Below, in pieces: positions 23,665-38,535 of a DNA stretch of 64,000 nt. The notes beneath the pieces are model-generated. The model did not search any database. It was not told where the DNA came from and saw nothing but the letters and a program-made list of their open reading frames with translations. Numbering within the stretch: the stretch's first letter is position 1; every line of letters starts with the position of its first letter. Origin of the DNA: Acestrorhynchus altus (Eukaryota; Chordata; Actinopteri; Characiformes; Acestrorhynchidae). The stretch lies in contig CM067507.1 of NCBI GenBank assembly GCA_034509495.1, positions 7,839,820-7,903,819 of the forward strand. The letters run 5' to 3'. A program made the translations under genes and the position numbers.

Positions 23665-24299
23665 GTCTGGGAGCACCCTTTGCTTTGAGAGGGGTGGGGC
23701 AAAGGCCTGGTTGCAGGTGTTTGGTGAGAAGTTCACTCTGGCTGTCGTCACTTGTAAATCCAGAGGTGTGTAAACAAATGTGATGTGGGGGCGTGTAGAA
23801 AACAGGCTTAAAAATATTGGGTGAGTTCAGGTTAAGTGTGGACATCAGTTGATGGATGTCAGATAAAGGATTCAGTGCATGAACTTGCTGGCACTGAACT
23901 TTGATTTGTTTTTTCACCGCATTGAACTGTGGATATATGGACATAGGGTATAATATTTAAACCTGCTACTGAATATTCAGCATTATAGAAACTCTGACAA
24001 TCATTATATTTGACTTTTCAGCTGGCCCAGGTTTTGGAGACATTGCAATTAATCCCTTCAGTTGGAAATGCACTACTGTTCTAAAATGTTTGCACTACTG
24101 TTCTTTTAAAAGTTTGAAAGCAGCCTTTTCAATAGGATAATCATTTGTGAATCATTGGGTCACTTTAAAACAAAGGTGACCACATTTATTTTTAATTTTT
24201 ACAAAGAGGTTAGTTGTAGCATACAAATAAGCATATGTTTTAGGTTTGAGGTGTATTAGTTCAATCACTAGAGAAAATAAATTTCATAGGTATAGATGG

Positions 24300-24352
24300 T
24301 AATTAATGGCTATAATACAATCAAATCCTCACAGCAATGCTCCAAAATCTAG
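24300..24352 (+). repeat. Interspersed repeat family C, short fragment
   Basis: AATACAATCAAATCCTCACA GCAATGCTCCAAAA matches the 28,965-28,990 part of a longer copy. Confidence 0.5.
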
Positions 24353-24355
24353 CAG

Positions 24356-24366
24356 TTGTGTGTGTG

Positions 24367-24440
<74 letters not shown>
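24356..24440. repeat. Compound (TG)n(TA)n(CA)n microsatellite
   Basis: TG units, about 29 TA units, then CA units, running straight into the left end of the Tc1-like element at 24,439. The flanks are self-complementary. Confidence 0.95.
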
Positions 24441-24931
24441 GGTTGGACAGTGAAACTGAAACACCTGTCATTTAAGTGTGGGAGGATTCATGGCTAAATA
24501 GGAGCAGCCTGGTGGCCAATCTTCATTAATTGCACCAGTAAGAGCAGAGTGTGAAGGTTCAATTAGCAGTGCAGTATAGTTTTGCTCAAATATTGCAATG
24601 TATACAACATTATGGGTGACATACCAGAGTTCAAAGACAACTCTGTGGTGTTGCTGGCTCATCTGTGACTTAAGACAACAAGTCTTTTGTGATGTATCAA
24701 GAGCCCGCAGTATCCAGGGTAATGTCAGCACCACCAAGAAGGACAAAAGCATCTAACAGGATTAGCTGTGGGCTATGAGAAGCTGTCTGAGGATGTTAGT
24801 GCTAACTGGTTGTATCTAAAATGTATCAAAAGAATTGACACTGTATTGGCTGCAAAAGTACCCTAGTACAGCACACTAATAAACTATTGTGGTCTAAAAC
24901 CAGGTGTTTCAGTTTCATTGTCCAACCCCTG
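24439..24931 (+). mobile_element. Internally deleted Tc1-like element
   Basis: The left end CAGGTTGGACAGTGAAACTG pairs with the right end (inverse CAGGGGTTGGACAATGAAAC), each continuing AAACTGAAACACCTG. TA follows the right end. The interior begins and finishes like the fish Tc1 element (GGTGACATACCAGAGTTC near the 5' side, AATTGACACTGTATTGGC near the 3' side), but about two thirds of the transposase gene is absent. Confidence 0.8.
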
Positions 24932-26499
24932 TATATACACACACACATGATTTCCAAACTATTGTCACTACAGTGTATTTCTGTTCTTCAAGCTTTAATT
25001 TATAAGAGCCATGAAAGACTGAATAATTACAATATAATAACTAGTTCATTTTACATTTTAGAGCATATGACAGATGTTTCTTACCATGAGTGTCTCAGAT
25101 CATTTAGGAAGCAGTTAACCAATAGCTATACCAACACTAATCTAATTCTAATGTCATATCAAAATCTGTCATTAAATGTTTGATAGAACAAATTTATTTT
25201 AATGTTTATAAAGGTTTAACTGTGACAGAAGGCTTATATACAGCCATATGCAAAATATCAAACCTCTTCAATGTGTAAAATACAACTCTAATGTAATTTT
25301 CAGGGGTTGCTCAAACTTCTGTACATGACAGTTGGAGTCAGCTGTCTCCTAAGAGCTGGCCTTTGGCGATTACTGGATTTCAGTGAATGATCAATAAATT
25401 TTCTGCTTTAACACTGAAGATGAAAGTAGAACTGTGCAGACGATTTGTTCTATTAGCACAGAGCTGTACAGATGCAGGACAATGTAGTAACATTTAAGTA
25501 ACACAGTCACAAGTAGGGCCCTATGAAATCAGATTTATTTCTAATGTTCTTTTTTTTTTATTTATTTTGTTTCTCCTTAAAAACATTTTTCCTTTTAAAA
25601 AACCACCATCATGAAAATCATGGGGCCCTTCATACGTTAGAAATGAACAAGAAGGAAAGAAGTTATATTTCAGAGTCTTTATTTCAAATCCAGCAGTTTG
25701 TGGCAGGGATGAGAGGGGAATGTTGGGTGGTCTGTGATTGTGCTTGGGGCTGTGCTGCCACTCTGGGGGTGGAGATTAGAGTACAGGCAAGAACCCAGTC
25801 AGAATAAACTCTCTACTCCTACAACCTCATGCAAACTTTATACCAGAAGCATGATTTTCAATTCTGAATATGACGCAAAGGGCAAACAAGGATGGAAAAT
25901 TATCTTCCTAACCTGATACAGGTTACAATGGCACTTTTCCAACACACCAGGGCACATTTTCTAGTGCAATCGTGAAATACATGGCCTTTTGTATTACACA
26001 TGACATAACACTAATTGGTGGGATTTTTATTAGGGTTATTGCCTACAATGGGACCTTCATTCTCACTGTGACATGTGAAAACCATGTGTTCTCAAAAGGA
26101 AAAGGTGAGAGGGAAAGAAGGAAAGAATACTTCAGCAGGAACTGAAAATCGTGTGAGCCACTTTACAGGTTTGACAGGTGATTTTCTTTTAAAGGAAGGA
26201 TATTGCAAAAAATGCCTCCAGGAGCCAATCCCAATTCAAGCAGACAGACACAAACCTTCATACATAAACACAAACACATTCCTGCTCACATGCATACTTT
26301 AAGTAAACATACACTCAAAATCATACAGAGTGTGCATCCATCCACCAAACACATTGTGAGGCAGCAAAGTCTAAACCCTTAGGGTGGAAGAGGGTGGAAA
26401 TGTATCAAGATCAGTCAACGTTTAGGCTAAAGCTGCCTCCAAGGGCATCTCACTCTGTAACATACACACAGCCAGACATTTGGAGGTTGATGGAATGGC
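24932..26499. other. Intergenic between arf2 and grb7
   Basis: No gene recognised. The part nearest 26,499 is probably arf2 3' untranslated sequence; possible polyadenylation signals (AATAAA on the minus strand) lie at 26,026-26,031 and 25,678-25,683. Confidence 0.35.
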
Positions 26500-30388
<3,889 letters not shown>

Positions 30389-31230
30389 CCTCTCGACTCT
30401 GAGTGAAGTAACATGAGAGAGAGAGTGTGTTAAGACAATGAAAGAAATTAAAAACTAAGAAATGCAAGATGAGAACACATTAGCCATTAATAAAGTATCA
30501 CTCCTCCTCTTCTGTGTGGAGGACCACTGAGGATGAAGTGTTTAACAAACTTCATGATATTAAGCACAAGAATGTTTATTGACTGAGTCATTAAACTTGT
30601 TGCTTCCTACAGAGCCCATGAAATATTAAAGCAGACAAAACATTTCCACGTCATTAGTTTTTCAAGTTGCGGTTCAATTTTTGAAGTCATTCCTTGACTT
30701 TTAAAATACACTCATGTCTACAGTCACATATCTGAAGTGAGACACCACTTTCCCCCTGACCCTACACGTCCTGAACAACCTTGCCAAATTGAAATATAAA
30801 CGTTATTTTAACATCTAGAAGCAAAGCAGGGCCACCTTCCAACGTTCACTGACCTTATTTAAGCTTAACTTTGCTAGAGAGACCGCCCAAAAAGTGCTAA
30901 ACCAACCCCCTGACCAGAGGAAGACATGTCAACAGTCAAACTATAATCCACGTTTGGCTCTTATTCCAGTTAAACAGTTGGAAACAGCTGCTTAACAACC
31001 CGTTGTGCTCTTCTCACATTAGCTTTAGCAGTGTGCTAACCAGGCTACTGCCGGGGCCGGTAACAGAGGTGTGCACCAGTGCACTCGGAGTGAGCTGAAA
31101 GTGGAACAAACACATTTACACACCACTGACTGACTCGTTATAAACACGAACGGAACTGTATTTGAGCATGAATTTCACCTCGGCAGCAGAGTTTCTGGAG
31201 ACTTCTCGGTCACCGCTGTCACGTCAAAAT
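30389..31230 (-). other. arf2: arf2 5' leader (non-coding exon and intron)
   Basis: The acceptor TCACTCAG|AGTCGAG places the 3' part of the leader at 30,389-30,398. A good donor, GCTGCCGAG|GTGAAA, lies at 31,179, so a first non-coding exon probably runs from about 31,230 to 31,179. The exon's 5' limit is inferred. Confidence 0.5.
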
Positions 31231-31320
31231 GGCTTTCCCAGACCACGCCCACCTGCAGCAGCGGTCCAATCACAGCGCTGAAAGTCGTCAGACTTACGGT
31301 TACGTCATCCAGGAAACACA
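31180..31320 (-). promoter_or_regulatory. Probable arf2 promoter
   Basis: In transcript orientation: a CRE-like TGACGTAAC (31,300 area), GATTGG (inverted CCAAT), GGGCGTGG (Sp/KLF-type), then GCCATTTTGACGTGA, which joins a YY1-like GCCATTTT and a CRE-like TGACGTG. GC-richer than the surroundings, TATA-less, typical of a housekeeping promoter. Motif reading only. Confidence 0.5.
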
Positions 31321-31556
31321 AACAGCAGCGACGTTAAAACTTGATCAAGCAGGAAGTTTCCATCCAGTACTAATGAGTCGCTCTTCAGGGTTCTCAGCAG
31401 ACCAGACCATCAGTATTAACGTTCCAGCGCCCACCTACTGTAGACCAGGCTGTGCTTCAGCGAGGTGGAGATGATCCACTGATGCTCCACAGTTTAGACT
31501 CACATCTGCTATTATTTTAATATTGTTGATTAATATGCAAGACTTACTGACCATTA

Positions 31557-31685
31557 TATAAACTTTATTATTATTGTTGTTATTATTAATATTATTATTA
31601 ATAATAATAATAATATTAATATTGTTATTATTATTGTTGTTATTATTATTATTATTATTAATAATAATAATAATAATAATAATTT
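31557..31685. repeat. (TTA)n/(TAA)n inverted trinucleotide tract
   Basis: Two back-to-back blocks in which TTA units switch to TAA units, each forming a near-perfect palindrome. Confidence 0.85.
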
Positions 31686-31689
31686 GTTG

Positions 31690-33500
31690 GTTTGTTTGTT
31701 TGTTTGCTTGCCACCCCCTTCTTCAGAGGACCAATTAACCTTTGGTGTTAATATAGAATTTAAAAAAATAAAAAATTGTAATTGTAAAATAAACAATACT
31801 AACTTAAAATTTTTAAACATTATTTGATTGATCAATTGCCTGCCACCCACCTCTTCAGAGGACCACTTAACCTTCGTTAGTGTTAATACAGAATTCTAGT
31901 ATTTGTGGTCGACATGCATCACATATAATAAGGAAATATGGAAAACATTATTTTTCGCATTCGCTTGTTTTATATACAATATTAAGTTGATTTTCACTTT
32001 ATTAAGGAAACACCAAACAATTTTCAGATCAATCTATCTGACAATCTATTTATCAGATCAATTTAATCTTCAAAGAAATGATAATTAATGCACTGTGATT
32101 CTTCGTTTATAGTCATTTTTGTCAGTTTCTTTGTCTCAAAGTTGAATAATTGATTTTGAATTACAAGTTATAATAGATATTCATTTGATTATAATGTCAT
32201 TTAATCATTTTCTGCAAACTTATGGAACTCCTCACACTATAATAGATGCACATTAGAGATTTTAGTAGTATTCTTGGATGTGAATAATGCTTCCAGAATG
32301 ACATTTTCAAGAAAGGCACAGGAGAGTGAGTAAAAATTCTTAAAACATCACACTCCTTCAAATCCTCTGGAAATGAGAATCCTTCCAATACTTGAACTCT
32401 AGATTTATCAGCAATGTAGATATAGAACATTTGGCCAATTCTTCACATTTTTTCAGATAACTGATTGGGTCCTTTTACTTTCAATTTGAGAACAGTGTCT
32501 ATATTCTTTGCACCAAGTCAAGCTCATTCACTGTTGCTGCTGGATTCTGCGAAACAATGAAGTGAAAGTGTCATATGATGTGTGGAAATCGAGTTGCAAA
32601 GCAGAAGTAAATTGTTCAGTTTTGTCATTTGTGGCCATAATTTCAAAGTGAAATTCTTGTAGCCTGGGATTTTTGTCACTACTGGTAGACCCTATGACCG
32701 TACCCTTTGTTGCACCTGCAGATTCACAGATTCCCATGGAGTGCATCAAGCGCCACCACACTCCACTCCTGAAGCAGAAACAGAAGTGACTTTCCTGGGC
32801 TAAGGAGAAAAAGAACTGGATTGGTGCTTAGTGTTCCAGAGGCCTCTTTTCAGATTAAAGTAAACTTTGCATTTCATTCTGAAATCAAGAGTCCTAGAGT
32901 CTGAAGGAAAAGTGGAGAGGCACAGGATTCAAGGTGTCTGTAGTCCAGTGTGAAGTTGCTGACGACTTGGATGGTTTAGAGGGCCATGTCATCTGCTCAT
33001 GTTGGTCCACTGTGTTTTATCAACTACAGAGTCACTTCAGCCATCGCTATTTTTTTCTCTAAAATCAAAGCTCTCAGTTTATCACTCAATCTAGGTCCCC
33101 TGTCTAACCTATGGTCATGAACCCCAGATTAGAAAAGATTGATTTTTAAATGATGTCACCAGTGAGAAATTCCTCAGGAGTCAGTGGCTCAAAATATCTG
33201 TTTAACTGAACCAGCACTCAGCACTGGGCTGATGTCCAGATGTCTAAAAATGTCCTTCTTCTAAACACCTCACTTTGCAGAGTGACCATAAATGATCTTC
33301 TTTTGAGTGCATTTCCCAGATCTTTGATTCAGAACATGTATTCATCTGCTTAACTCCTTAGATGTCCACTTCTGTGCCAGTTCACACTTGTGTTGAAGCA
33401 CTGGAGCAGGACAGTATGGCTCTGCATCATTCCAGTGCTAATGCTTTTTCATATCATAGTGTGGTGAATGTGGACGTCTCTTACAGTTAAACAATGGCTT
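31690..33500. other. Intergenic, nothing identified
   Basis: AT-rich. Two CCACC..CTTCAGAGGACCA segments about 140 bases apart (31,711-31,740 and 31,843-31,870) are a local duplication. An open frame at 32,528-32,761 on minus has no family I recognise. Confidence 0.35.
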
Positions 33501-34000
33501 NNNNNNNNNNNNNNNNNNNNNNNNNNNNNNNNNNNNNNNNNNNNNNNNNNNNNNNNNNNNNNNNNNNNNNNNNNNNNNNNNNNNNNNNNNNNNNNNNNNN
33601 NNNNNNNNNNNNNNNNNNNNNNNNNNNNNNNNNNNNNNNNNNNNNNNNNNNNNNNNNNNNNNNNNNNNNNNNNNNNNNNNNNNNNNNNNNNNNNNNNNNN
33701 NNNNNNNNNNNNNNNNNNNNNNNNNNNNNNNNNNNNNNNNNNNNNNNNNNNNNNNNNNNNNNNNNNNNNNNNNNNNNNNNNNNNNNNNNNNNNNNNNNNN
33801 NNNNNNNNNNNNNNNNNNNNNNNNNNNNNNNNNNNNNNNNNNNNNNNNNNNNNNNNNNNNNNNNNNNNNNNNNNNNNNNNNNNNNNNNNNNNNNNNNNNN
33901 NNNNNNNNNNNNNNNNNNNNNNNNNNNNNNNNNNNNNNNNNNNNNNNNNNNNNNNNNNNNNNNNNNNNNNNNNNNNNNNNNNNNNNNNNNNNNNNNNNNN
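33501..34000. other. Assembly gap (500 N)
   Basis: Exactly 500 undetermined bases, the usual size for a gap of unknown length. Translations across it are meaningless. Confidence 0.99.
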
Positions 34001-35827
34001 TGTTTTAGTTGTGTCTCAGATCAATCAGTAGCAGAAGTAAAAAAGGCAAATCAGGTGGTGTTCTCGCAGACTTCAGATGACCACCTGTTTATTTCCAGAG
34101 GTTATACAGGTGCTGCAGATAACAGGACCCCGAATTCGCTCTGTGCTGAAGCCATGAGTGTGCGTTATAACGTTGAAGGGAGGCTGTAGAGCTGATTTTC
34201 TCAGATGTCCAGCAAGACAACTCTGATTCAGAAGAGGAAGTGGAGGATGTATCCGAAGAAGATGGGGAGGAATACAACCAAGAGCATGATGAATCATCTT
34301 CAGAAGAAGAAGAAAACCCTGAAGCTGAAAGAGAGACTTTCCTTTCAAAAAATGGCAAAATAACATGGACCTCAGCAGCATATGACCAACACGGCAGGCA
34401 TGTAGGACCCACGAGGTATGCCCATGACATTGTCTCTACATTCTACCTGTTTATCACATCAGTAATAGAAAAGTTAATCTTGGAGATGACAAATCTGGAG
34501 GGTTTTCGTAAATATGGAGACAGCTGGAAAAAGATGGATGAGATTGACCTGCAGGCCTACTTAGGGCTGCTAATCTTAGCAGGTGTATACAGGTTCTGAG
34601 GTGAGGCTGCAGCTAGTCTATGGGACGTAGAGAGTAGAAGGCCAATTTTTACCTACTCGAGACTGCTTTGATGACCGTGAGTGAAGACCAGCAAGATGTG
34701 TGATAGACAGACTTGCAGCCATAAGAGAGGTATGGGACAAGTGGGTGGAGCGGCTGCCCTACCTCTACAATCCAGGGCCTGATGTAACAGTGGATGAGCA
34801 ACTGCTTCCATTTAGAGGTAATCTGTTTTCATATTTATAATAAAAGTGAATTTCACTATTGATTTCTTTGACTGTTTTCTGTGACACTGAGACTAATCAC
34901 TGATGATAATGTCTTTTGTCCACAGGTCATTGTCCTTTCCTGCAGTATATACCCAGCAAGCCAGCAAAATATGGGATCAAGTCATGGGTGGCTTGCGATG
35001 CCAAATCAAGCTATGCTTGGAAAATGCAAGTCTATACTGGGAAGCCGACCAGTGGATTCCCAGAGAAGAACCAAGGGATGCGAGTTGTGCTTGTTGTGAC
35101 AGAGGGGCTGAGGGGTCACAATGTGACATGTGACATTTCTTCACCTCTTATGAACTCGGACAGCAGCTCCTGAAGAGGAAGATCACCATGGTTGGTACAG
35201 TTGAAAAGAACAAGCCTGAGCTCCCACCTGCACTGCTTGCGTCAAAAGGAGAGTGAGGTCTTCTCTTCAAAGTTTGCCTTCAAGCCCACCACCACTCTAG
35301 TTTCCTATCTCCCAATGAAAAACAAGAATGTAGTTCTTCTGAGCACACTGCACACAGACTGTGACATTAGCGAGCATGAGGACAGGAAGCTAATCGTAAT
35401 CCTAGACTACAACCGCAACAAAGGAGGTGTGGACAACCTTGATAAGGTGATTGGAACACATATCTGCAGAAGAATGACTGCTCGTTGGCCCCTGGTCATC
35501 TTCCACAACATCATTGATGTTTCCTCCTACAATGCCTTTGTGATTTGGAGAGAGATCAACCGAAAAAAGTCATTGGGATGAACAAAATGCATTCAAAACT
35601 CCTTTTTGCACATTTTTTTCTTTTCTTAAGCTATAGAAATTCAAGTGAAGAGGGAAAACTCAGGTATTCACGCATTTTGGGGTGAATGACAATATGCAAG
35701 ATGAAATTTTGTGTTTAAAATTCAATTAAGCTGCTTATATGGGGGGGGGGGGGTTTAGTGAAGACGGGTCATTTTGACCCAGAGGACACGGGGTGTATAC
35801 AGAAAATGAGGACAACAGGAGGGTTAA
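34001..35827 (+). pseudogene. piggyBac-family transposase pseudogene
   Basis: The acidic N-terminal part (34,200-34,330: SEEEVEDVSEEDGEEYNQEH-like) is followed by TWTSAAYDQHGRHVGPTR and DLQAYLGLLILAGVYRF, then a frameshift and an apparent deletion near 34,600-34,690. It continues with YLYNPGPDVTVDEQLLPFRG (first catalytic Asp), a 108-base intron-like gap (34,818-34,925, GT..AG), GHCPFLQYIPSKPAKYGIKS, GHNVTCD (second Asp) and DYNRNKGGVDNLD (third Asp region). The DDD signature is visible, but frameshifts and stops make it non-functional. The right end, GGACAACAGGAGGG followed by TTAA at 35,824-35,827, fits a piggyBac terminus and target site. The left end falls in the N run. Confidence 0.85.
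35741..35753. repeat. Poly-G run (13 G)
   Basis: Thirteen G just inside the right end of the piggyBac copy. Confidence 0.9.
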
Positions 35828-36207
35828 AAGTATTTTCTGTATAAACATTGGTCACAGCAAGAGACTAAAAACAAAAGCATGTAGCACAACTACCAAAAGT
35901 CTTACAGAGGTCCACTGTCAGACTTCTCCTCATGATGTAAAAAATATCTATGGCAACAGCCATATTAACAAATCTATTTCACTTAAAATATAACCAGAAG
36001 CTTAGTTAATCTGATATCTCACTACTTGCTGATAAGGTTTTCAAAACTGTGAAATGAAGCTTATGAATTATTTTAAACAGGGATCATTTTAATCAACAGA
36101 TGTCACATTGCTTTACAATAAATCTTTAAGAAAACATGACTAAGTGGAAGGAAAGAAGAGAAAATGAGAAGGGAATGTTGTGTCAGTGTAGATATAGGTA
36201 GTGAGGT
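35828..36207 (-). other. map3k14 3' flank
   Basis: Between the piggyBac end and the map3k14 stop. Probably includes 3' untranslated sequence; no clear AATAAA on the transcribed strand was seen. Confidence 0.35.
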
Positions 36208-37023
36208 TTAGGCTGCTAGTGTTGAGCAGGTATCTGATGCTCCTCCATCATGTTCTTGCTTCTCCAGTTTTCCGTCTCTGACTCTCCAATCCCAGTTTGT
36301 GCTGCCATCTGGAGCAGGGACGCACTGCAGCCACAGGCCCGACTCCAAAACCTCTATATCCGGGGAGACCAGCTTCCCATCCAGGGTAGCCAGACTGAAG
36401 GTCCGCAGGGAGATCTTTGATTCAAGATGAATGCAGAATATTTTGGTATTGGGGAAATTACTATTAATCAAAATGTTTGTTCAATGTAAAAACAGAGAAT
36501 AAAGAATTTATCACCTGTGAACTTATCCCTACAGCAACATGTGCCAGCTTCACCCTTAGTTTCTCTCTGATCCTAAGAGTCTCACCACTCACATCTTCTA
36601 CCCAGATATCCACGCCGAGACCTACAAACATACATACAAATAAGCCATCTGCATACAACTTTGACAGTCTATTAACATACATATACAATCATCATTGATT
36701 TTACCTTCAAAGCAGCAAGAAGGTGGCTGATTTGTGGACACGGACCAGTCCACATTAAAGCTCTGTCCATCTGCAAAGCTACTGTAAGAGGAGAACACCC
36801 CAGAGCTCAAATCATCTGACCAATCTGAATTCTGTAAAAGAGAAACAAGAGCAAGAGTTAAAGTATAAAGGATGCTACATTATGTGCATGTTCTTAACTG
36901 TGGATGCGTGTTTGGTCACGTGCACCTTGTCAGTAAGACACTCTGGTTCAGAAGCACAGGTGCTGCGGTGACAGGTTAGAGTTAATTTAGTGTTCTGTTC
37001 AGATAACGTAATCTTCTCTCCAC
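36208..37023 (-). CDS. map3k14: map3k14 C-terminal domain exons
   Basis: Four exons. The first two encode GEKITLSEQ and LSSGVFSSYSSFADGQS (compare the human SSGVHSWSSQ region). The last two encode LGVDIWVEDVSGETLRIREK, HVAVGISSQ, and ISLRTFSLATLDGKL to the stop. These correspond to the conserved C-terminal region of NIK that contacts IKK-alpha and NF-kB2/p100 in the family. Confidence 0.9.
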
Positions 37024-38469
37024 CTGTAGAGACAGAACACAACTCAGGTACAGAACACAGAGTACAGAGAAAACACCACTAGAGTAAACTAAGTTAAGCT
37101 TCTCATAGGCCTGGGTCTGAAATAACGTGTATAAAATAGCTTCTATTTTAGATTATCTTGACCTTTAGAACTAAAGGGTTAGTTTTTTGCTTTTCAAAAT
37201 TCACAGTGTTCTCTATGCCATGTCTAACAGAGGCAGGGAAAACCCACCCAATATCATTTATTTTACTCCAGTCTTGGATACAGTGCATGCATCATTAATA
37301 TTGTGATATACCAATGATATTTGGTGACTTTTATTATATAATGCAGAAGAAATAAACAAATGCAATGTTAGTTATTTCCAATAACACGTAGCCCTAGTTG
37401 AGGCTAATAAACATTAAAAGTCAATAGTCACCTAATTTTATTTTCCATAAATGTATCGGGTCATAATAAATAAAATACATTTTTTGAACCAAACCATTGG
37501 TGGAATAACTTGAGAAATGATGGAGTCAGCCATGTGATGGGTTAGGCATGCATTGTTCTATTGGCTGCCATATGTTTACATTACTTCTATATTATTGTTG
37601 TCTTCTATTTATGGAAAAGATTTCAGGGACAGTTGACTTCCCAGCTCTAGTGCTGAACTAAAGAATAAAACGTCAGACACCAAGCCCATCTTCACTGACT
37701 GAATATATACATATTATTTTCCCTTTATCCCAAAATGTAGTCAGACACTCACTTGGTGTTGATGATACTGACTCTTCATCTGTGTCTGATGAGTTGTCTT
37801 CCTTATTCAGAAGGTAGGGATGACGACGTGCTTTTGAGCCAAAGAGGATCTGCAGGCGGTGGAATGGCTCCCACTCTTCCTCTGCCCAATCACTGCCCAG
37901 CTCCCTCAAACTGTCCAGATCACTCTCAACCTCTTCATCGTCATCTCCATCATTCTCTTCATAAACATCTCCTTCCTCCGGAACACCAACTGTATGAGCT
38001 TCTCCTTGGTCATCCTCCTCATTGGGTGTTTTTGTCACTTCAGTGTAAATGTCTTCATCTTCTCTTTCTCCCCAGCGTTCTCTTTCATCTTCTGAAAGTG
38101 ACCAGTGTTTGTTTGACATGGCCGGATCTTCCCCCATTTCCCTGTACCTCTGCATCCATGCACTCATGGTATCTTTTTTCACCCCATCTATATTTCCATA
38201 ATTGTCCCACGCATTCTCTTCATCTGATGCCTCTACATCTGATTCAGTCTCATCTTCTTCTTCTGCCCTTTCTCTCCAGGTGCTGATCCATTGAATTCTG
38301 GAGGCTGAGAGCCCATCCTGACAGGGGGCTGCTAGTCCAGAAACAGAGGACGGGATGTTCTGTGAGCTCACAGGAGGGCAATTCTGTAGCTCAGTTGTCT
38401 CATATAGGTGAGATAACATCGGATCAGCGATCTCACCCACTTGGATATTACATGCAGCAAACAAGGAGA

Positions 38470-38535
<66 letters not shown>

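Noticed and set aside
32528..32761. 77-codon minus-strand open frame
   Set aside because: No family recognised; isolated between repeats.
33468..34189. Long open frames across the N run
   Set aside because: Undetermined bases cannot be translated; only the part after 34,001 is sequence.
37753..38286. 177-codon plus-strand open frame
   Set aside because: Antisense shadow of the map3k14 acidic exon, whose splice phases and family matches are on the minus strand.
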